Shown: positions 1 to 9,664, numbered from the stretch's first letter. The stretch: DNA of 64,000 nucleotides from Nitrospira sp. (GCA_031315995.1 JALDRG010000004.1:62001-126000); one strand, 5' to 3'. Made by a program: numbers and translations. The notes: generated by a model from the letters alone, not told the origin.

Positions 1-1061
1 CAGAGGCGCCGCCGGAAACCGCCGCGATCCATGCGATCCACCCACCGCCGTCGGTCCACGCACGTCTGCGCATCCAGCCCGCCGCCCGGCGCGCCGTGCC
101 GGAACTGGTAACAGCTCCTGGCGAGGTGGCGCTCGACCTCAAGCAGGTCGCCAAAATTACGTCACGCATCGGCGGACAGGTGGAACGGATCCATGTTCAG
201 CTGGGAGATCGGGTCAAGAAAGGGCAACCGCTCGTCGCCATCGGCAGCCTTCAACTCGATCAGTTGATCGAAGAATACCTCGTCGGGAAGGCGCAAGCCG
301 ATGTGGCCGAAAACAGCTTCCACCGCACGGAAAAGCTCCGCGCGGACGATATCGTCACGGAACGCAAGTTGATCGAGGACAAGGGGCGGTACCTTGAAAC
401 CCAGGCGCGCTATCAACACATCCGAGAGAAACTCACGAACATGGGCATCTCCACCAAGCAGCTTGAAGAAGGACAGCATGAGAACACCCATCTCTACACC
501 CTGACCGCTCCGATCGCGGGGACGGTCGTCGCGCAGAATGCGGTGCGCGGACAAGGAATGGCGCCCGGTGACGAACTGTTCGAAGTGGTCGATACCAGCC
601 GCGTGTGGGTCTTCGCCAACCTGCCCATCGAACAGGCTCGACGGTTCAAAGAAGGCGATACAGGCACGATCACACCCAAGGGCGGCGAGGCCATCACGGC
701 GCCACTCACCTACATTGCACCGGTCGCGGACGAGACCACGCGCACGATTCGTGTGCGCTTTGAAGTGGCGAATCATCAGGGCCACCTGAAGCCGCGTGAA
801 TATGTCGAGGTGGTCCTCACCTGGGCCGGCCCACCGGTCGTGGCGGTGCCACGGTCCGCCCTCACCGTCGTGAACAAGGTGCGTGGGGTCTTTGTCGAAC
901 GGGAAGGCGGCTTCTCATTCCAACCGATCGACGCGGGTCGAGAGGGCGGTGAGTGGGTGGAGATTCAACGGGGCCTGAACGAGGGTGACCCGGTGGTGGT
1001 GGACGGCGCCTTCGATTTGAAGAATGTGCTCCTGAAAGAACAGATCGAATCGGACGGATGA
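1..1061 (+). CDS. RND metal efflux periplasmic adaptor subunit (CusB/CzcB family), 5' partial
   Basis: This is the membrane-fusion subunit that links an inner-membrane RND pump to an outer-membrane channel for export of metal cations. The frame is open to the window edge (codons from base 3), so the GTG at 96 is unlikely to be the start and the true start lies outside. Visible parts are a barrel-sandwich (lipoyl-like) half with GGQVERIHVQLGDRVKKGQP, an alpha-hairpin coiled coil around ORF residues 60-125, the second lipoyl half (TAPIAGTVVAQNAVRGQG), then beta-barrel and membrane-proximal domains. It lies 7 bases before the RND permease gene and is surely co-transcribed with it. The substrate metal (Cu/Ag or Co/Zn/Cd) cannot be read from this subunit. 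Confidence 0.9.
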   Translation, partial: EAPPETAAIHAIHPPPSVHARLRIQPAARRAVPELVTAPGEVALDLKQVAKITSRIGGQVERIHVQLGDRVKKGQPLVAIGSLQLDQLIEEYLVGKAQADVAENSFHRTEKLRADDIVTERKLIEDKGRYLETQARYQHIREKLTNMGISTKQLEEGQHENTHLYTLTAPIAGTVVAQNAVRGQGMAPGDELFEVVDTSRVWVFANLPIEQARRFKEGDTGTITPKGGEAITAPLTYIAPVADETTRTIRVRFEVANHQGHLKPREYVEVVLTWAGPPVVAVPRSALTVVNKVRGVFVEREGGFSFQPIDAGREGGEWVEIQRGLNEGDPVVVDGAFDLKNVLLKEQIESDG

Positions 1062-1068
1062 GGAGACC

Positions 1069-4000
1069 ATGGATCGCCTGCTGAGCTTCTCACTCCGTTA
1101 CCGATTCTTTACGCTGGTGGCCATCATGGTCGTCATGGCCGTCGGCCTGTGGTCCTTCGCCCGCCTCAGCATCGACGCGGTCCCGGATCTGACCCCTGTC
1201 CAGGTACAGATCCTCACGCGCGCCCCGGCACTGGGACCGGTCGAGGTCGAGCAATTCGTGACCTTCCCCATCGAAGCCTCTCTCAACGGCCTGCCGGCGC
1301 TACGCGACCTGCGCTCCGTGTCACGGTACGGCCTCTCCGCCGTGACCGCCATCTTCGACGACGGCACGGACATCTACAGAGCCAGGCAACTGGTGACCGA
1401 ACGATTGGCCCAGGCCGTCGAGCGCATCCCGGCGGAGTATGGCCGTCCGATCATGGGCCCCCTGACCACCGGCCTCGGCGAGGTCTATCAATTCACGGTG
1501 GCGGGAGCGGGGTATAGACCGATGGCGCTCAGAACGATCCTGGAATGGGACATCGGAATGAAACTCCGCGCGGTTCCCGGCGTCGTCGAAGTGAATATCT
1601 GGGGAGGCGAACCGAAACAATTCCACGTGATGGTGGATCCCGCCAAACTGCTTTCCTATCAATTATCCCTCCAGCAGATTTTCGACGCCCTCCGTCGCAA
1701 CAATGCGATGGCCGGAGGCGGCTATATCGAACACCAGCGGGAGCAATTGTTGATTCGCGGCGAAGCCCTTGCCGCCGGGGTGAGCGAACTGGCCAAGATC
1801 GTGGTCGCCCATGGAGCAGGAGGAGTGCCGATCTTTGTCTCGGACGTCGCCGACGTGAAAGAAGGGTCGGCCCTCCGGATCGGCGCAGCCACGGCCATGG
1901 GGGAAGGCGAGACCGTGATCGGCATGGTCCAGATGCTGGCGGGCGAGAACGCCCAGCAGGTCGTGACTCGCGTCAAGGCCCGGGTGCGGGAAATTCAAGC
2001 GACGCTCCCCCCCGGGGTCACGATCGAGCCCTACTACGATCGCACGATCTTCGTGTCCAAAGTCATGACCACGGTGCGCAACAATCTTCTCGAAGGCGGG
2101 CTCCTCGTCATCGCCGTACTGTTCCTGTTCCTCGGCGACCTGCGGTCCGGCCTCATCGTGGCCTCGGCGATTCCCCTGTCGATGTTGATCGCCTTTACCG
2201 GCATGGTGCAGGCGGGACTCTCCGGCAACCTCATGAGTTTGGGCGCCATCGACTTCGGGCTGCTGGTGGATGGCTCCGTGGTGATGGTCGACAACATCCT
2301 CCGTCGATTGGCACAGAAAGACCTGCGCAATCGAGAGGAACGTTTGGCGGAAATCCTGGCCGCCGGGCGCGAGGTGCTGCGTCCGATGACGCTGGCCGTA
2401 AGTATCATCATCCTGGTCTATGTGCCCATCCTGGCCTTGACCGGAATCGAGGGCAAGATGTTCCGCCCCATGGCCTTGACGGTCATCATGGCCTTGGCCG
2501 GGTCCCTCCTCTTCGCCGTCACCGTCGTGCCCCTGCTGTCCTACTGGTTTGCACGGACCAGACCCCAGCAGGAAGAGACCCGCGTCATTCGCGCCCTCCG
2601 TGGAGCCTATGTCCCTTGGCTCGGGTGGGCCGTGGCGAGGCCGGTCTGGCCGGTTACGATCGCGCTGGGACTGTTCCTCCTGAGTCTGGGGGCGGGAAGC
2701 AGGCTGGGCATCGAGTTTGTGCCTCGACTGCAGGAGGGCGATCTGGCGGTGCAGGTATGGCGACTGCCCAGCATCTCGTTGGGCGAATCCGTGAAGACAT
2801 CATTGGAAATCGAGCGGGTGCTCCGCCGTTTTCCGGAAGTGACCCAAGTCGTCACGCGCACCGGCAGCCCGGAGGTGGCCACGGATGTCATGGGAGTGGA
2901 GATGTCGGACGTGTTCGTCATCCTCACCCCCCAACGGGAATGGAGCACGGCAACGACCCGCGACGGACTCATCGAGGCCATGCGGAACAAGATCCTCAAG
3001 GACGTGCCCGGCGTCGGCCTCGGGTTTACCCAGCCCATCGAGATGCGCTTCAACGAACTGATTGCCGGCGTACGGTCGGACCTTGCCGTCAAGATTTTCG
3101 GCCCTGATCTGGATGTGCTGAAGCAGCAGGCCGAACGGGCGGCGCGCGCGCTTCAAGCCGTACCGGGAGCGGCGGATGTGAAGGTCGAACAGGTGGCCGG
3201 CTTGCCGCTGCTCCGTATCATCGTCGATCGCTCGGAGATCGCCCGGTATGGTCTCACCGCGGAGGAAGTGCTGACACTCGTGCAAACGACCCGGGTGGGT
3301 GTCGTCGTCGGAACGGTGGTCCAGGGCCCCAGACGATTCGAACTGGTTGTGCGGCTGGCCGAACAGGCCACGAATGATCCGAGCACCCTGGGCAACCTCT
3401 TGATTCCAACCATGCATGGTGAACTGGTCCCCCTGTCGCGAGTGGCGACCATTCAGGTCGATTCAGGACCGGCGCAGGTCAGCCGCGAGCACGTCCAACG
3501 GCGGATCGTGGTGGAGTGCAACATTCGCGGGCGAGATTTGGGCGGCTTCGTAGCCGAGGCCCAACGTGCCGTGGCCGCTGCAGTGACGCTCCCCGTCGGA
3601 TATGAGTTGATCTGGGGAGGACAATATGAACAGTTGCAGGAGGCCGCATGGAGGCTGGCCCTGGTCGTGCCCATAACCCTGCTCCTCATTCTCGGGATGT
3701 TGACGGTGATTTTCGGCGCGATGCGTCCGGCTCTCCTCATTTTCCTCAATGTGCCGCTCGCCCTGTCGGGCGGCATTCTGGCCCTCTGGCTGCGGGGGTT
3801 GCCGTTGAGCATCTCCGCCATTATCGGCTTCATCGCGCTCTTTGGCATTGCGGTACTGAACGCGGTCGTGTTGGTGAGTCACATTCGTCGACTGGAGACC
3901 GATGGGGTGCCGACCGCCCAAGCGGTCCTTGAAGGAGCGACGGATCGCCTGCGGCCGGTCCTCATGACCGCCCTGGTGGCGAGTCTGGGATTTCTCCCCA

Positions 4001-4173
4001 TGGCGTTAGCAACCAGCATGGGCGCTGAAGTTCAACGTCCCCTGGCGACGGTGGTCATCGGAGGACTCTTGACCTCGACGGCCCTCACCTTGCTGGTCAT
4101 TCCTGCCCTGTACGCCCACGTGGTGCGCGTGACACATCAACGCCCGACCCCATCGACGGCCAAACGAGAGTAG
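1069..4173 (+). CDS. Heavy-metal efflux RND permease (CusA/CzcA family)
   Basis: Inner-membrane proton-driven pump of the HME-RND family, 1034 residues, the full family length. The N-terminus shows a first transmembrane helix (residues 13-31) followed by the periplasmic domain (PDLTPVQVQILT). The second membrane block starts near residue 340 and contains the proton-relay helix DFGLLVDGSVVMVDN (residues 395-409). The HME signature normally ends VEN, and here Asp408 replaces Glu. A second periplasmic domain and a third membrane block (about 860-1025) follow. It is in an operon with the adaptor gene upstream. No outer-membrane factor is in the window; it may lie upstream. The metal is not resolved by eye. 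Confidence 0.93.
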   Translation: MDRLLSFSLRYRFFTLVAIMVVMAVGLWSFARLSIDAVPDLTPVQVQILTRAPALGPVEVEQFVTFPIEASLNGLPALRDLRSVSRYGLSAVTAIFDDGTDIYRARQLVTERLAQAVERIPAEYGRPIMGPLTTGLGEVYQFTVAGAGYRPMALRTILEWDIGMKLRAVPGVVEVNIWGGEPKQFHVMVDPAKLLSYQLSLQQIFDALRRNNAMAGGGYIEHQREQLLIRGEALAAGVSELAKIVVAHGAGGVPIFVSDVADVKEGSALRIGAATAMGEGETVIGMVQMLAGENAQQVVTRVKARVREIQATLPPGVTIEPYYDRTIFVSKVMTTVRNNLLEGGLLVIAVLFLFLGDLRSGLIVASAIPLSMLIAFTGMVQAGLSGNLMSLGAIDFGLLVDGSVVMVDNILRRLAQKDLRNREERLAEILAAGREVLRPMTLAVSIIILVYVPILALTGIEGKMFRPMALTVIMALAGSLLFAVTVVPLLSYWFARTRPQQEETRVIRALRGAYVPWLGWAVARPVWPVTIALGLFLLSLGAGSRLGIEFVPRLQEGDLAVQVWRLPSISLGESVKTSLEIERVLRRFPEVTQVVTRTGSPEVATDVMGVEMSDVFVILTPQREWSTATTRDGLIEAMRNKILKDVPGVGLGFTQPIEMRFNELIAGVRSDLAVKIFGPDLDVLKQQAERAARALQAVPGAADVKVEQVAGLPLLRIIVDRSEIARYGLTAEEVLTLVQTTRVGVVVGTVVQGPRRFELVVRLAEQATNDPSTLGNLLIPTMHGELVPLSRVATIQVDSGPAQVSREHVQRRIVVECNIRGRDLGGFVAEAQRAVAAAVTLPVGYELIWGGQYEQLQEAAWRLALVVPITLLLILGMLTVIFGAMRPALLIFLNVPLALSGGILALWLRGLPLSISAIIGFIALFGIAVLNAVVLVSHIRRLETDGVPTAQAVLEGATDRLRPVLMTALVASLGFLPMALATSMGAEVQRPLATVVIGGLLTSTALTLLVIPALYAHVVRVTHQRPTPSTAKRE

Positions 4174-4379
4174 AACACCGCGGGACCTAACCCGTTGAAC
4201 AGGCAAGATGAATCAACTTAAGCTCGGAACGATGACCAGTCGTTTCTGACTCTTTCCTGGACAGACCTTCATCACGGCGGTAAGCTTCCTCTACGAGAGA
4301 CGCTGTCTTCAACCGAGTCCATAGACTGCGCAATTCTTCAACACGACCTAGAACCGGCGCACCATCCCGAGGAGTAGTT

Positions 4380-4745
4380 ATGGCGACCATCATGGTGATC
4401 GATGACGAACCATCCATCCGTGGCCTTCTGCGCGAAGTGTTGGAACGAGCAGGACACAAGGTCGTCGAAGCGAAAGATGGGCGCGAAGCGGTGGATCTCT
4501 ATCAGAGAGAGAGGGCCGACCTGCTCATCATGGACTTACTGATGCCGGAGGTCGATGGATTGGAAGCCACCTTGCAGCTGACCCGCGAATATCTCGATAC
4601 GAAAATCATCGCCATGACCGGCGCGCAGGGAGATCGGAACTTTCTGGATATCGCGAAGCTCTTCGGCGCTCACCGGACATTTGAAAAGCCTTTCGACCTC
4701 AAGGAAATGCTCAACGCCGTCGAAGCGGAGCTGGCCCAGAAATAG
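4380..4745 (+). CDS. Single-domain response regulator (CheY-like)
   Basis: A 121-residue stand-alone receiver domain. The acidic pair Asp8-Asp9, phospho-acceptor Asp52 (LLIMDLLMPEVDG), switch Thr80 and Lys103 (EKPF) are all present, so it should be phosphorylatable. There is no output domain, so it must act by protein contact or as a phosphorelay intermediate. The start is supported by GAGGAG seven bases upstream. No histidine kinase is adjacent; the nearest is at 9721-10836 on the other strand. Confidence 0.9.
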   Translation: MATIMVIDDEPSIRGLLREVLERAGHKVVEAKDGREAVDLYQRERADLLIMDLLMPEVDGLEATLQLTREYLDTKIIAMTGAQGDRNFLDIAKLFGAHRTFEKPFDLKEMLNAVEAELAQK

Positions 4746-4868
4746 CGCGCGCCCCGTCAACCGCCCGCCCTCCTCCGAACGCCGTCCACGAAGGAAAAAC
4801 TGCTGGAAACCAGGCCGCGGCTTCTGCAAGAATCGGGCGGTGAACCGGACCGCCACAGCGAAAATCCC

Positions 4869-5315
4869 GTGTCTCTGACCCCTACCCACACAAGGCTTCT
4901 CTGGTATGTCTGGAGCGTTCTGATTCTGCTCGCAGGTATCCTTCCACTGCATAACTTTGTCGGCCATGCGCATTGGCAATACATCCGCTGGGTCCCGACG
5001 CCGGACCAACTGAGTTCCCCGGACGTCCTGCTCGATCTCGGCCTGGATGCGGCCGCCAACATTCTCCTCTTCATCCCCTTCGGCCTGCTCTATACCCTTC
5101 GCGGCTTGGAGAGGAAGCCATTCTCACCCGGCCTCCTCATGCTCATGGCGTTCACCCTCTCCTTCGGCATCGAGTACTACCAGGTCTATTGCCACAACCG
5201 CAGCACGTCGCTCCTCGACCTGGTGAATAACGTCCTGGGCGCCTATGTTGGGATGAGAATCGGAGGGATGTATGTCAGGAAGAAAACAGCGGGAGCGGTG
5301 GAACTCGCTGTGTAG
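4869..5315 (+). CDS. VanZ-like membrane protein
   Basis: A 148-residue protein with a GTG start. It has four likely transmembrane helices: residues about 10-30 (WYVWSVLILLAGILPLH), 60-80 (AANILLFIPFGLLYTL), 90-110 and 125-140. The pattern DLGLDAAANILLFIPFG, followed by FGIEYYQVY and DLVNNVLGAYVG, is characteristic of VanZ-like proteins. The family is named after the teicoplanin-resistance accessory protein VanZ, but most members have no assigned function. It lies 123 bases after the response regulator and converges on the lipoprotein gene. Confidence 0.75.
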   Translation: MSLTPTHTRLLWYVWSVLILLAGILPLHNFVGHAHWQYIRWVPTPDQLSSPDVLLDLGLDAAANILLFIPFGLLYTLRGLERKPFSPGLLMLMAFTLSFGIEYYQVYCHNRSTSLLDLVNNVLGAYVGMRIGGMYVRKKTAGAVELAV

Positions 5316-5317
5316 AC

Positions 5318-5734
5318 CTATTGCCATCCCGTCGGATCATACCCGCGCTCACGCAGGCAACGGTCCACGTAGTTCGTAAACGCCCCGCTCGGCGGCGTCC
5401 GTCTGAACAACCCGCGCAGAAATCCGGCGGTTGCGCCACTGGCAGCGCCGACCATGGCCCCGCTTCCCGCGCTTCCCAAGATCGCTCCGCCCACCGCTCC
5501 CGCGGCCGACCCCATCGCTCCCCCCGCCGCCGTGCCGGTCGCGACCTGGGCCGTTTTCCCGTCGGCGGGAGAGGCCCCGGCCTCTTCGGCCAATGCCATG
5601 CAGTCTTTGATATCGGATTCGGCGGCCTCGGCACCCACTTGTCGAAAATGATCATTCGGATAGAGAATCGGCTTGTGCGAGGAGCAGCCGACGAGCACCA
5701 GGGCCGTCAGGCAGAGCACGATATTCCGCTTCAT
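5318..5734 (-). CDS. Glycine-zipper lipoprotein
   Basis: A 138-residue probable lipoprotein. The signal peptide MKRNIVLCLTALVLVGC ends in a lipobox (LVGC, Cys17). Residues about 65-105 form a Gly/Ala-rich zipper (TAAGGAMGSAAGAVGGAI) of the type that inserts or packs in membranes. The C-terminus carries YVDRCLRERGYDPTGW, a short motif common in such envelope lipoproteins. AGGAGG lies directly before the ATG, with a second GAGGAG farther upstream. It is the last gene of a minus-strand run with the unknown gene at 5761 and the SagB-like gene. Likely outer-membrane location; function unknown. Confidence 0.75.
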   Translation of the reverse strand: MKRNIVLCLTALVLVGCSSHKPILYPNDHFRQVGAEAAESDIKDCMALAEEAGASPADGKTAQVATGTAAGGAMGSAAGAVGGAILGSAGSGAMVGAASGATAGFLRGLFRRTPPSGAFTNYVDRCLRERGYDPTGWQ

Positions 5735-5760
5735 GCCTCCTACTCTCCTCTTGCTCCGAG

Positions 5761-6618
5761 CTAGATGCGGCCGCCTAGATCCTTCCGCTGCAAGGTTCGC
5801 ATCATCATCGAATCGTTATAGGCCACTTCGCTTAATGCATCCATGAGGTGAATCTTTTTCTCCACGGCCAATTCTTTGGCCTTCGTGTAATTCTTGGCGC
5901 TGAACCGGGCGACCGCAGGCTGTCCGTTCACGATTTGGCAGGCCAGCACCTCACCGCCGGCCACGTCCATCGTCCCGCCCTCTTCAACGAGTTTCTTCGC
6001 CTGCGGCACCGTGATCTGGTGCAACTGCGCGAACTCTTCCAGCCCACCCGTTTCCACCAGACGCCCATCGGGCATGATGCAGAGCCGTTTGAAGTGCGGC
6101 GACCAGTCTTTGCGGAAATCGATGAACTTGATGTCGCCGCCTTTCGCCACCGCCCGATCAAGCGTACGGTAATCAAGTCCAAGATTCTTTTGCGCTAATT
6201 TGGTCTTCAACTCCTCAGGCAGCGTCCGATAAAACACCTCCGCCGCCGCCGCCGCCAACGGTACGGCACGCGCCCGAGCCAGTTGCTCCGCCTCGGCAAA
6301 CTGCATCAGATCCAATACCCAGGTCTGCTTCGGTGTAGCACCGTCGGGATCGACCCGGCAGGCAAACAACCCTCGCGTAAGCAACCCGCCTACCTGAGGA
6401 TACACATACACCCCGCCCTCGGTGAGGAGCTGCGTCATCTGCTCCAGCGGCACATCGTAACTTTCCGCCAGGATCTTCGCATGCGCCGCCACATCTTCCG
6501 GCAGCGTCATGGCGCAGGCCGTCACGTTCCCCGGCGCGTCGAACTCCGAATAGTCCTCGATCACGTTGTACAAAATCGGCGGCTTCGGCTTCTCAATCTT
6601 CTTCTTAATCTTGAACAT
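5761..6618 (-). CDS. Hypothetical protein, 285 residues
   Basis: Not recognised. The protein begins with a basic stretch (MFKIKKKIEKPKPP) and has no signal peptide or membrane segment, so it is likely cytosolic. The body is mixed alpha/beta with Ala-rich helices and a Lys-rich C-terminal helix (AKNYTKAKELAVEKK). Two short segments look related to each other: LLTEGGVYVYPQVGGLLTRG near residue 65 and LVEEGGTMDVAGGEVLAC near residue 210. Each starts with a short EGG turn before a beta-rich stretch, so an internal duplication is possible. It lies between the SagB-like gene and the lipoprotein gene on the same strand, 27 bases before the latter. Confidence 0.6.
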   Translation of the reverse strand: MFKIKKKIEKPKPPILYNVIEDYSEFDAPGNVTACAMTLPEDVAAHAKILAESYDVPLEQMTQLLTEGGVYVYPQVGGLLTRGLFACRVDPDGATPKQTWVLDLMQFAEAEQLARARAVPLAAAAAEVFYRTLPEELKTKLAQKNLGLDYRTLDRAVAKGGDIKFIDFRKDWSPHFKRLCIMPDGRLVETGGLEEFAQLHQITVPQAKKLVEEGGTMDVAGGEVLACQIVNGQPAVARFSAKNYTKAKELAVEKKIHLMDALSEVAYNDSMMMRTLQRKDLGGRI

Positions 6619-6756
6619 GCGTTACTTGTCCCTCGTCGTTCGTCTTCACAGCGTCTCTGGTCATTGTCCCTACTCCGGCAGCTTTCCCCGTCCTCGTTCG
6701 ACTTGGTCGTTCGTCCGTTCCGCGGGCCTGACCCGAAACGCGAGAGGAACGACGCG

Positions 6757-8526
6757 TCACGAACGACGAGCCAAATGGTGATAGGGCGGCAGCGTCATCA
6801 ACCGCTGGTCGTCCACCGGGCCGCCGATCGTAAAGTGATACAGCGACTGCATGGAGAAATCCTTGATCCCCACGACCTCATGCACCGGATCATCGAAATA
6901 GCAGCCGATGCCCGTGCCCCGCACCCCCGCTGCCTCCGCCTCCAGATACAACACCTGACCGATCAACCCCGACTCCCAGAACAGGCGTGGATACCACCAG
7001 GCCCCGCCCTGCCGCAAGCGGCCCTCAAACTCCGCCAACATACCGAGCGAAAAGGCACTGTCTCCGGCGATCCCCTGATGGCAGCTGACTTGCGCCGCCA
7101 GACGTTGCGCATCGCCCTGCAGGAGCCAGAACAGCGGAAGATCGTCCGGACAGCCGGGCGCCGGAGTCCATTCCAATTCAGGATTCATCGACTGCTGCAG
7201 CAACGGCAGCCGCTTCGGATCGCGCACCAAGACATAGAGCCCGGGCTCCAGCCCGTCGACCCGATGCACGAACAGCAGGAGATGAATCGCCGGGTCCCAC
7301 GGCAGCACATCCCACGGCATGGGCCGCTGCAATTGCGCCTGCTGGGCCCGGGGCGTCACACGTTGCAAGATGTGAAAGAAGGTCGCGGAGGAGATCGACG
7401 TGCGGGCATCGAAGGCGACAGCGCTGCGACGTTGCCTGATGATGACTCCGGCATCGTGCGTGAGACGCGACGCGTCACGCGTCTCGGAGGAATCATCTGA
7501 TCCGGGTGGAAGGGGAACGGTCGAGCGCTCCCTGCTGGTCTTCCAGGATGCCTCTGCCGCCTCGTCGATGATGTCCCAATGCACGCCATGTTCGCCACTC
7601 AGCCCATTGGCCTTCCCATGCCACGGCCCCACAGACAGATCCGCGACGACGGCCGCATCCAGAGACAAGGGCACAGCCCGAACCGCTCGGTTCCCGGAGG
7701 GTGCGACACGGTTCACGTCTTCACCCGGCCAGATCACGGCAAGGCAATCGGGATGTTCCGGCTCGACGTCATGGAAGTCGTCCCGGCGATGGGTCCCGAG
7801 CAGCATCGCAACGGTATTCTGGTCCACCCCGTCCAGCAGCGCCATCTTCCAACCGAGCGTGGCTGCCGCAATTCGCGCCGAGCCGATCGCGTGACCGACG
7901 TCGTGATTGCAGTAACGAAACGCCCGCTCGCCGTATTTCCAGGCTTCCCGCCAATGGACCGAGGTGAGACCGAAGAGAAAGGCGCCGGACGGACACTCCG
8001 CCAGCAGCGCTGTGAGATGGTCGGGAGAAGGGTCGGCCCGTAACTCCAGGCCATGCTCCTTGGCGGCATAGTGATAGAGGCCGGGCGTGAGATCCAGTCC
8101 CTCGGCCGGCGGCAGCAGCACGTAGCCTTCCGTCGGATGGAGATTGCCGGAGGACGGATTGTTCCGCAACGCCCATTCGGATTCCCCGGCTTTCTTCCAG
8201 GCCGAAAGCCCGAGGGCCAACTCCAAGAAACGCGAGAGCGCCTCGACGGTCAGCGGCTGCGAAGGAACCATCCCCTGTTGATACAGGGCCTCGTAAGCAG
8301 GCGACTGCGGCGCGTCATCCTGCGTGAGCAACGGCAGGCGAACGAGCCGCGCCCCGTCGAATCGCCGGAATGGATTGGGCTGGTTCGCCCAATCCAAATA
8401 CCCCAGCGACCGCGCGTAGCGATTGAAATGATGTTTGGTGCGGACATGATAGGCGATGACGCGATCGACGGGATCGGTTGAAACCGGCTCGGTGGGGATC
8501 GCGGACGACGGGTGATCGATATTCAT
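6757..8526 (-). CDS. SagB/ThcOx-type nitroreductase-fold dehydrogenase, tandem
   Basis: A 589-residue FMN-dependent oxidoreductase-like protein. The N-terminal half has the typical SagB-like start (YHVRTKHHFNRYARSLGYLD) and the FMN-site segment RNNPSSGNLHPTEGYVLLPP. A second nitroreductase-like half begins near residue 360 (IIRQRRSAVAFD), so the gene is a tandem duplication. In TOMM clusters SagB oxidises azolines to azoles. Here no YcaO cyclodehydratase or precursor peptide is seen, so it should be called an orphan family member of unknown substrate. The start at 8526 has no strong Shine-Dalgarno sequence. Confidence 0.82.
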   Translation of the reverse strand: MNIDHPSSAIPTEPVSTDPVDRVIAYHVRTKHHFNRYARSLGYLDWANQPNPFRRFDGARLVRLPLLTQDDAPQSPAYEALYQQGMVPSQPLTVEALSRFLELALGLSAWKKAGESEWALRNNPSSGNLHPTEGYVLLPPAEGLDLTPGLYHYAAKEHGLELRADPSPDHLTALLAECPSGAFLFGLTSVHWREAWKYGERAFRYCNHDVGHAIGSARIAAATLGWKMALLDGVDQNTVAMLLGTHRRDDFHDVEPEHPDCLAVIWPGEDVNRVAPSGNRAVRAVPLSLDAAVVADLSVGPWHGKANGLSGEHGVHWDIIDEAAEASWKTSRERSTVPLPPGSDDSSETRDASRLTHDAGVIIRQRRSAVAFDARTSISSATFFHILQRVTPRAQQAQLQRPMPWDVLPWDPAIHLLLFVHRVDGLEPGLYVLVRDPKRLPLLQQSMNPELEWTPAPGCPDDLPLFWLLQGDAQRLAAQVSCHQGIAGDSAFSLGMLAEFEGRLRQGGAWWYPRLFWESGLIGQVLYLEAEAAGVRGTGIGCYFDDPVHEVVGIKDFSMQSLYHFTIGGPVDDQRLMTLPPYHHLARRS

Positions 8527-8611
8527 GCCAGCCAGTCTAACGAGCTCAGTGAAGGAAAGTAAACGCGTGCCTCCCTGAGCTGCGCCGCAAGCCCGGCTGC
8601 GCCGAACCGGC

Positions 8612-8869
8612 TCACTCCTCCTGAATACGCACGAACTCCCGCGCGCTGCGCAGGTCGCCGGGCGTGCAAAGCTTCAGCTCCAGCAACAGATGCTCAAGCG
8701 CCGCCACCCGTGCCGCCACCTCCGGCAACACCACGTCGATCCGCTCGACCAAGTCCTGTAAGCGGCGGGTGATCCCGGCCTCTCCGCTCTTCGTCGCGGC
8801 GCCTTTCCGTTTCTGCCCATTCGGCCGATTGCGGCCTGACTTCCGTGGCACTTTCCTTTTGGGTGGCAT
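8612..8869 (-). CDS. Small basic hypothetical protein with helical C-terminus
   Basis: An 85-residue protein. The first 30 residues are strongly basic (PPKRKVPRKSGRNRPNGQKR). The rest reads as one long amphipathic helix (RRLQDLVERIDVVLPEVAAR), then ALEHLLLELKLCTPGDLRSA. GAGGAGG four bases before the ATG strongly supports it as a real gene. The design suggests a nucleic-acid-binding tail on an oligomerising helix, but no family was recognised. Confidence 0.7.
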   Translation of the reverse strand: MPPKRKVPRKSGRNRPNGQKRKGAATKSGEAGITRRLQDLVERIDVVLPEVAARVAALEHLLLELKLCTPGDLRSAREFVRIQEE

Positions 8870-9037
8870 AGGTCCTCCTCATTAGGCTGCTTGTGTACGC
8901 GCCTTCGTTGCGTCGGTCAAGCCCTCAGCCGGAAGCACGACGGCAGGGACCGGAAGGATGCGCCCGTCTCCACCCGGCAGCCGCCCAGGACACTCCAGCC
9001 TGGACATTCACCACGGTCCCGCGTAGATTTTTCAGGA

Positions 9038-9664
9038 ATGGCCGCCATCCCTCCCAGACACTTTTCGATGATTCGCGAATTTCACCTGGCCGACATCCTG
9101 ACGCTGGGCAATGCCGTCTGTGGAGTCGCGGCCATCTTCTTCTCGATGTTGTACATGGAAAGCGAGTCGCCGAAACATTTTTTAGCGGCCACCGCCCTGA
9201 CGCCGGCCGCCCTGGCTTTCGATTGGCTCGATGGCCGGGTCGCCCGCTGGCGACATGAACATTCGATGTTGGGGCGGGAGCTGGATTCGCTGGCCGATAT
9301 CATTTCGTTCGGCATCGCGCCGGCCGCACTTGGATTTGCCGCCGGTCTGCGTGGAGGATGGGACTGGGTCGCGTTGATCTATTTCGTCTGCTGCGGCGTC
9401 AGTCGGCTGGCTCGTTATAACGTCACGGCTGAGCAACTCTCCGAAGGCGGCGACAAGGTCGCCTACTTTGAAGGCACACCGATCCCCACTACCTTTCTGC
9501 TGACCGGCGTACTGGCCTGGGCTGCCTGGCAGGACCGACTCGGCGCGCATCTCTACTGGGGGAGCGTGACCATCGGCCCTTGGGACCTGCATCCCCTGGC
9601 GATGCTGTTCGTCCTTTCCGGCAGTTTAATGATCAGCAAAACGCTGCGGATACCTAAAGTCTAA
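9038..9664 (+). CDS. pssA: CDP-diacylglycerol-serine O-phosphatidyltransferase
   Basis: Makes phosphatidylserine from CDP-diacylglycerol and serine at the inner membrane, the first step to phosphatidylethanolamine. The CDP-alcohol phosphatidyltransferase motif is complete: DGRVAR, eight residues, then GRELDSLAD. Several hydrophobic helices follow. The open frame runs back to 8891, but that part is not conserved in character. The start at 9038 (MAAIPPRHF) or 9068 (MIREFHLADILTLGN) fits the family better. No clear ribosome-binding site decides between them. Confidence 0.88.
   Translation: MAAIPPRHFSMIREFHLADILTLGNAVCGVAAIFFSMLYMESESPKHFLAATALTPAALAFDWLDGRVARWRHEHSMLGRELDSLADIISFGIAPAALGFAAGLRGGWDWVALIYFVCCGVSRLARYNVTAEQLSEGGDKVAYFEGTPIPTTFLLTGVLAWAAWQDRLGAHLYWGSVTIGPWDLHPLAMLFVLSGSLMISKTLRIPKV

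Noticed and set aside
1545..3107. 520-codon ORF inside the RND permease gene
   Set aside because: Arg/Pro/Gly-rich shadow frame of a clearly conserved gene.
6283..7500. 405-codon plus-strand ORF
   Set aside because: Antisense shadow covering two conserved minus-strand genes; Arg/His/Gln-rich composition typical of such shadows.
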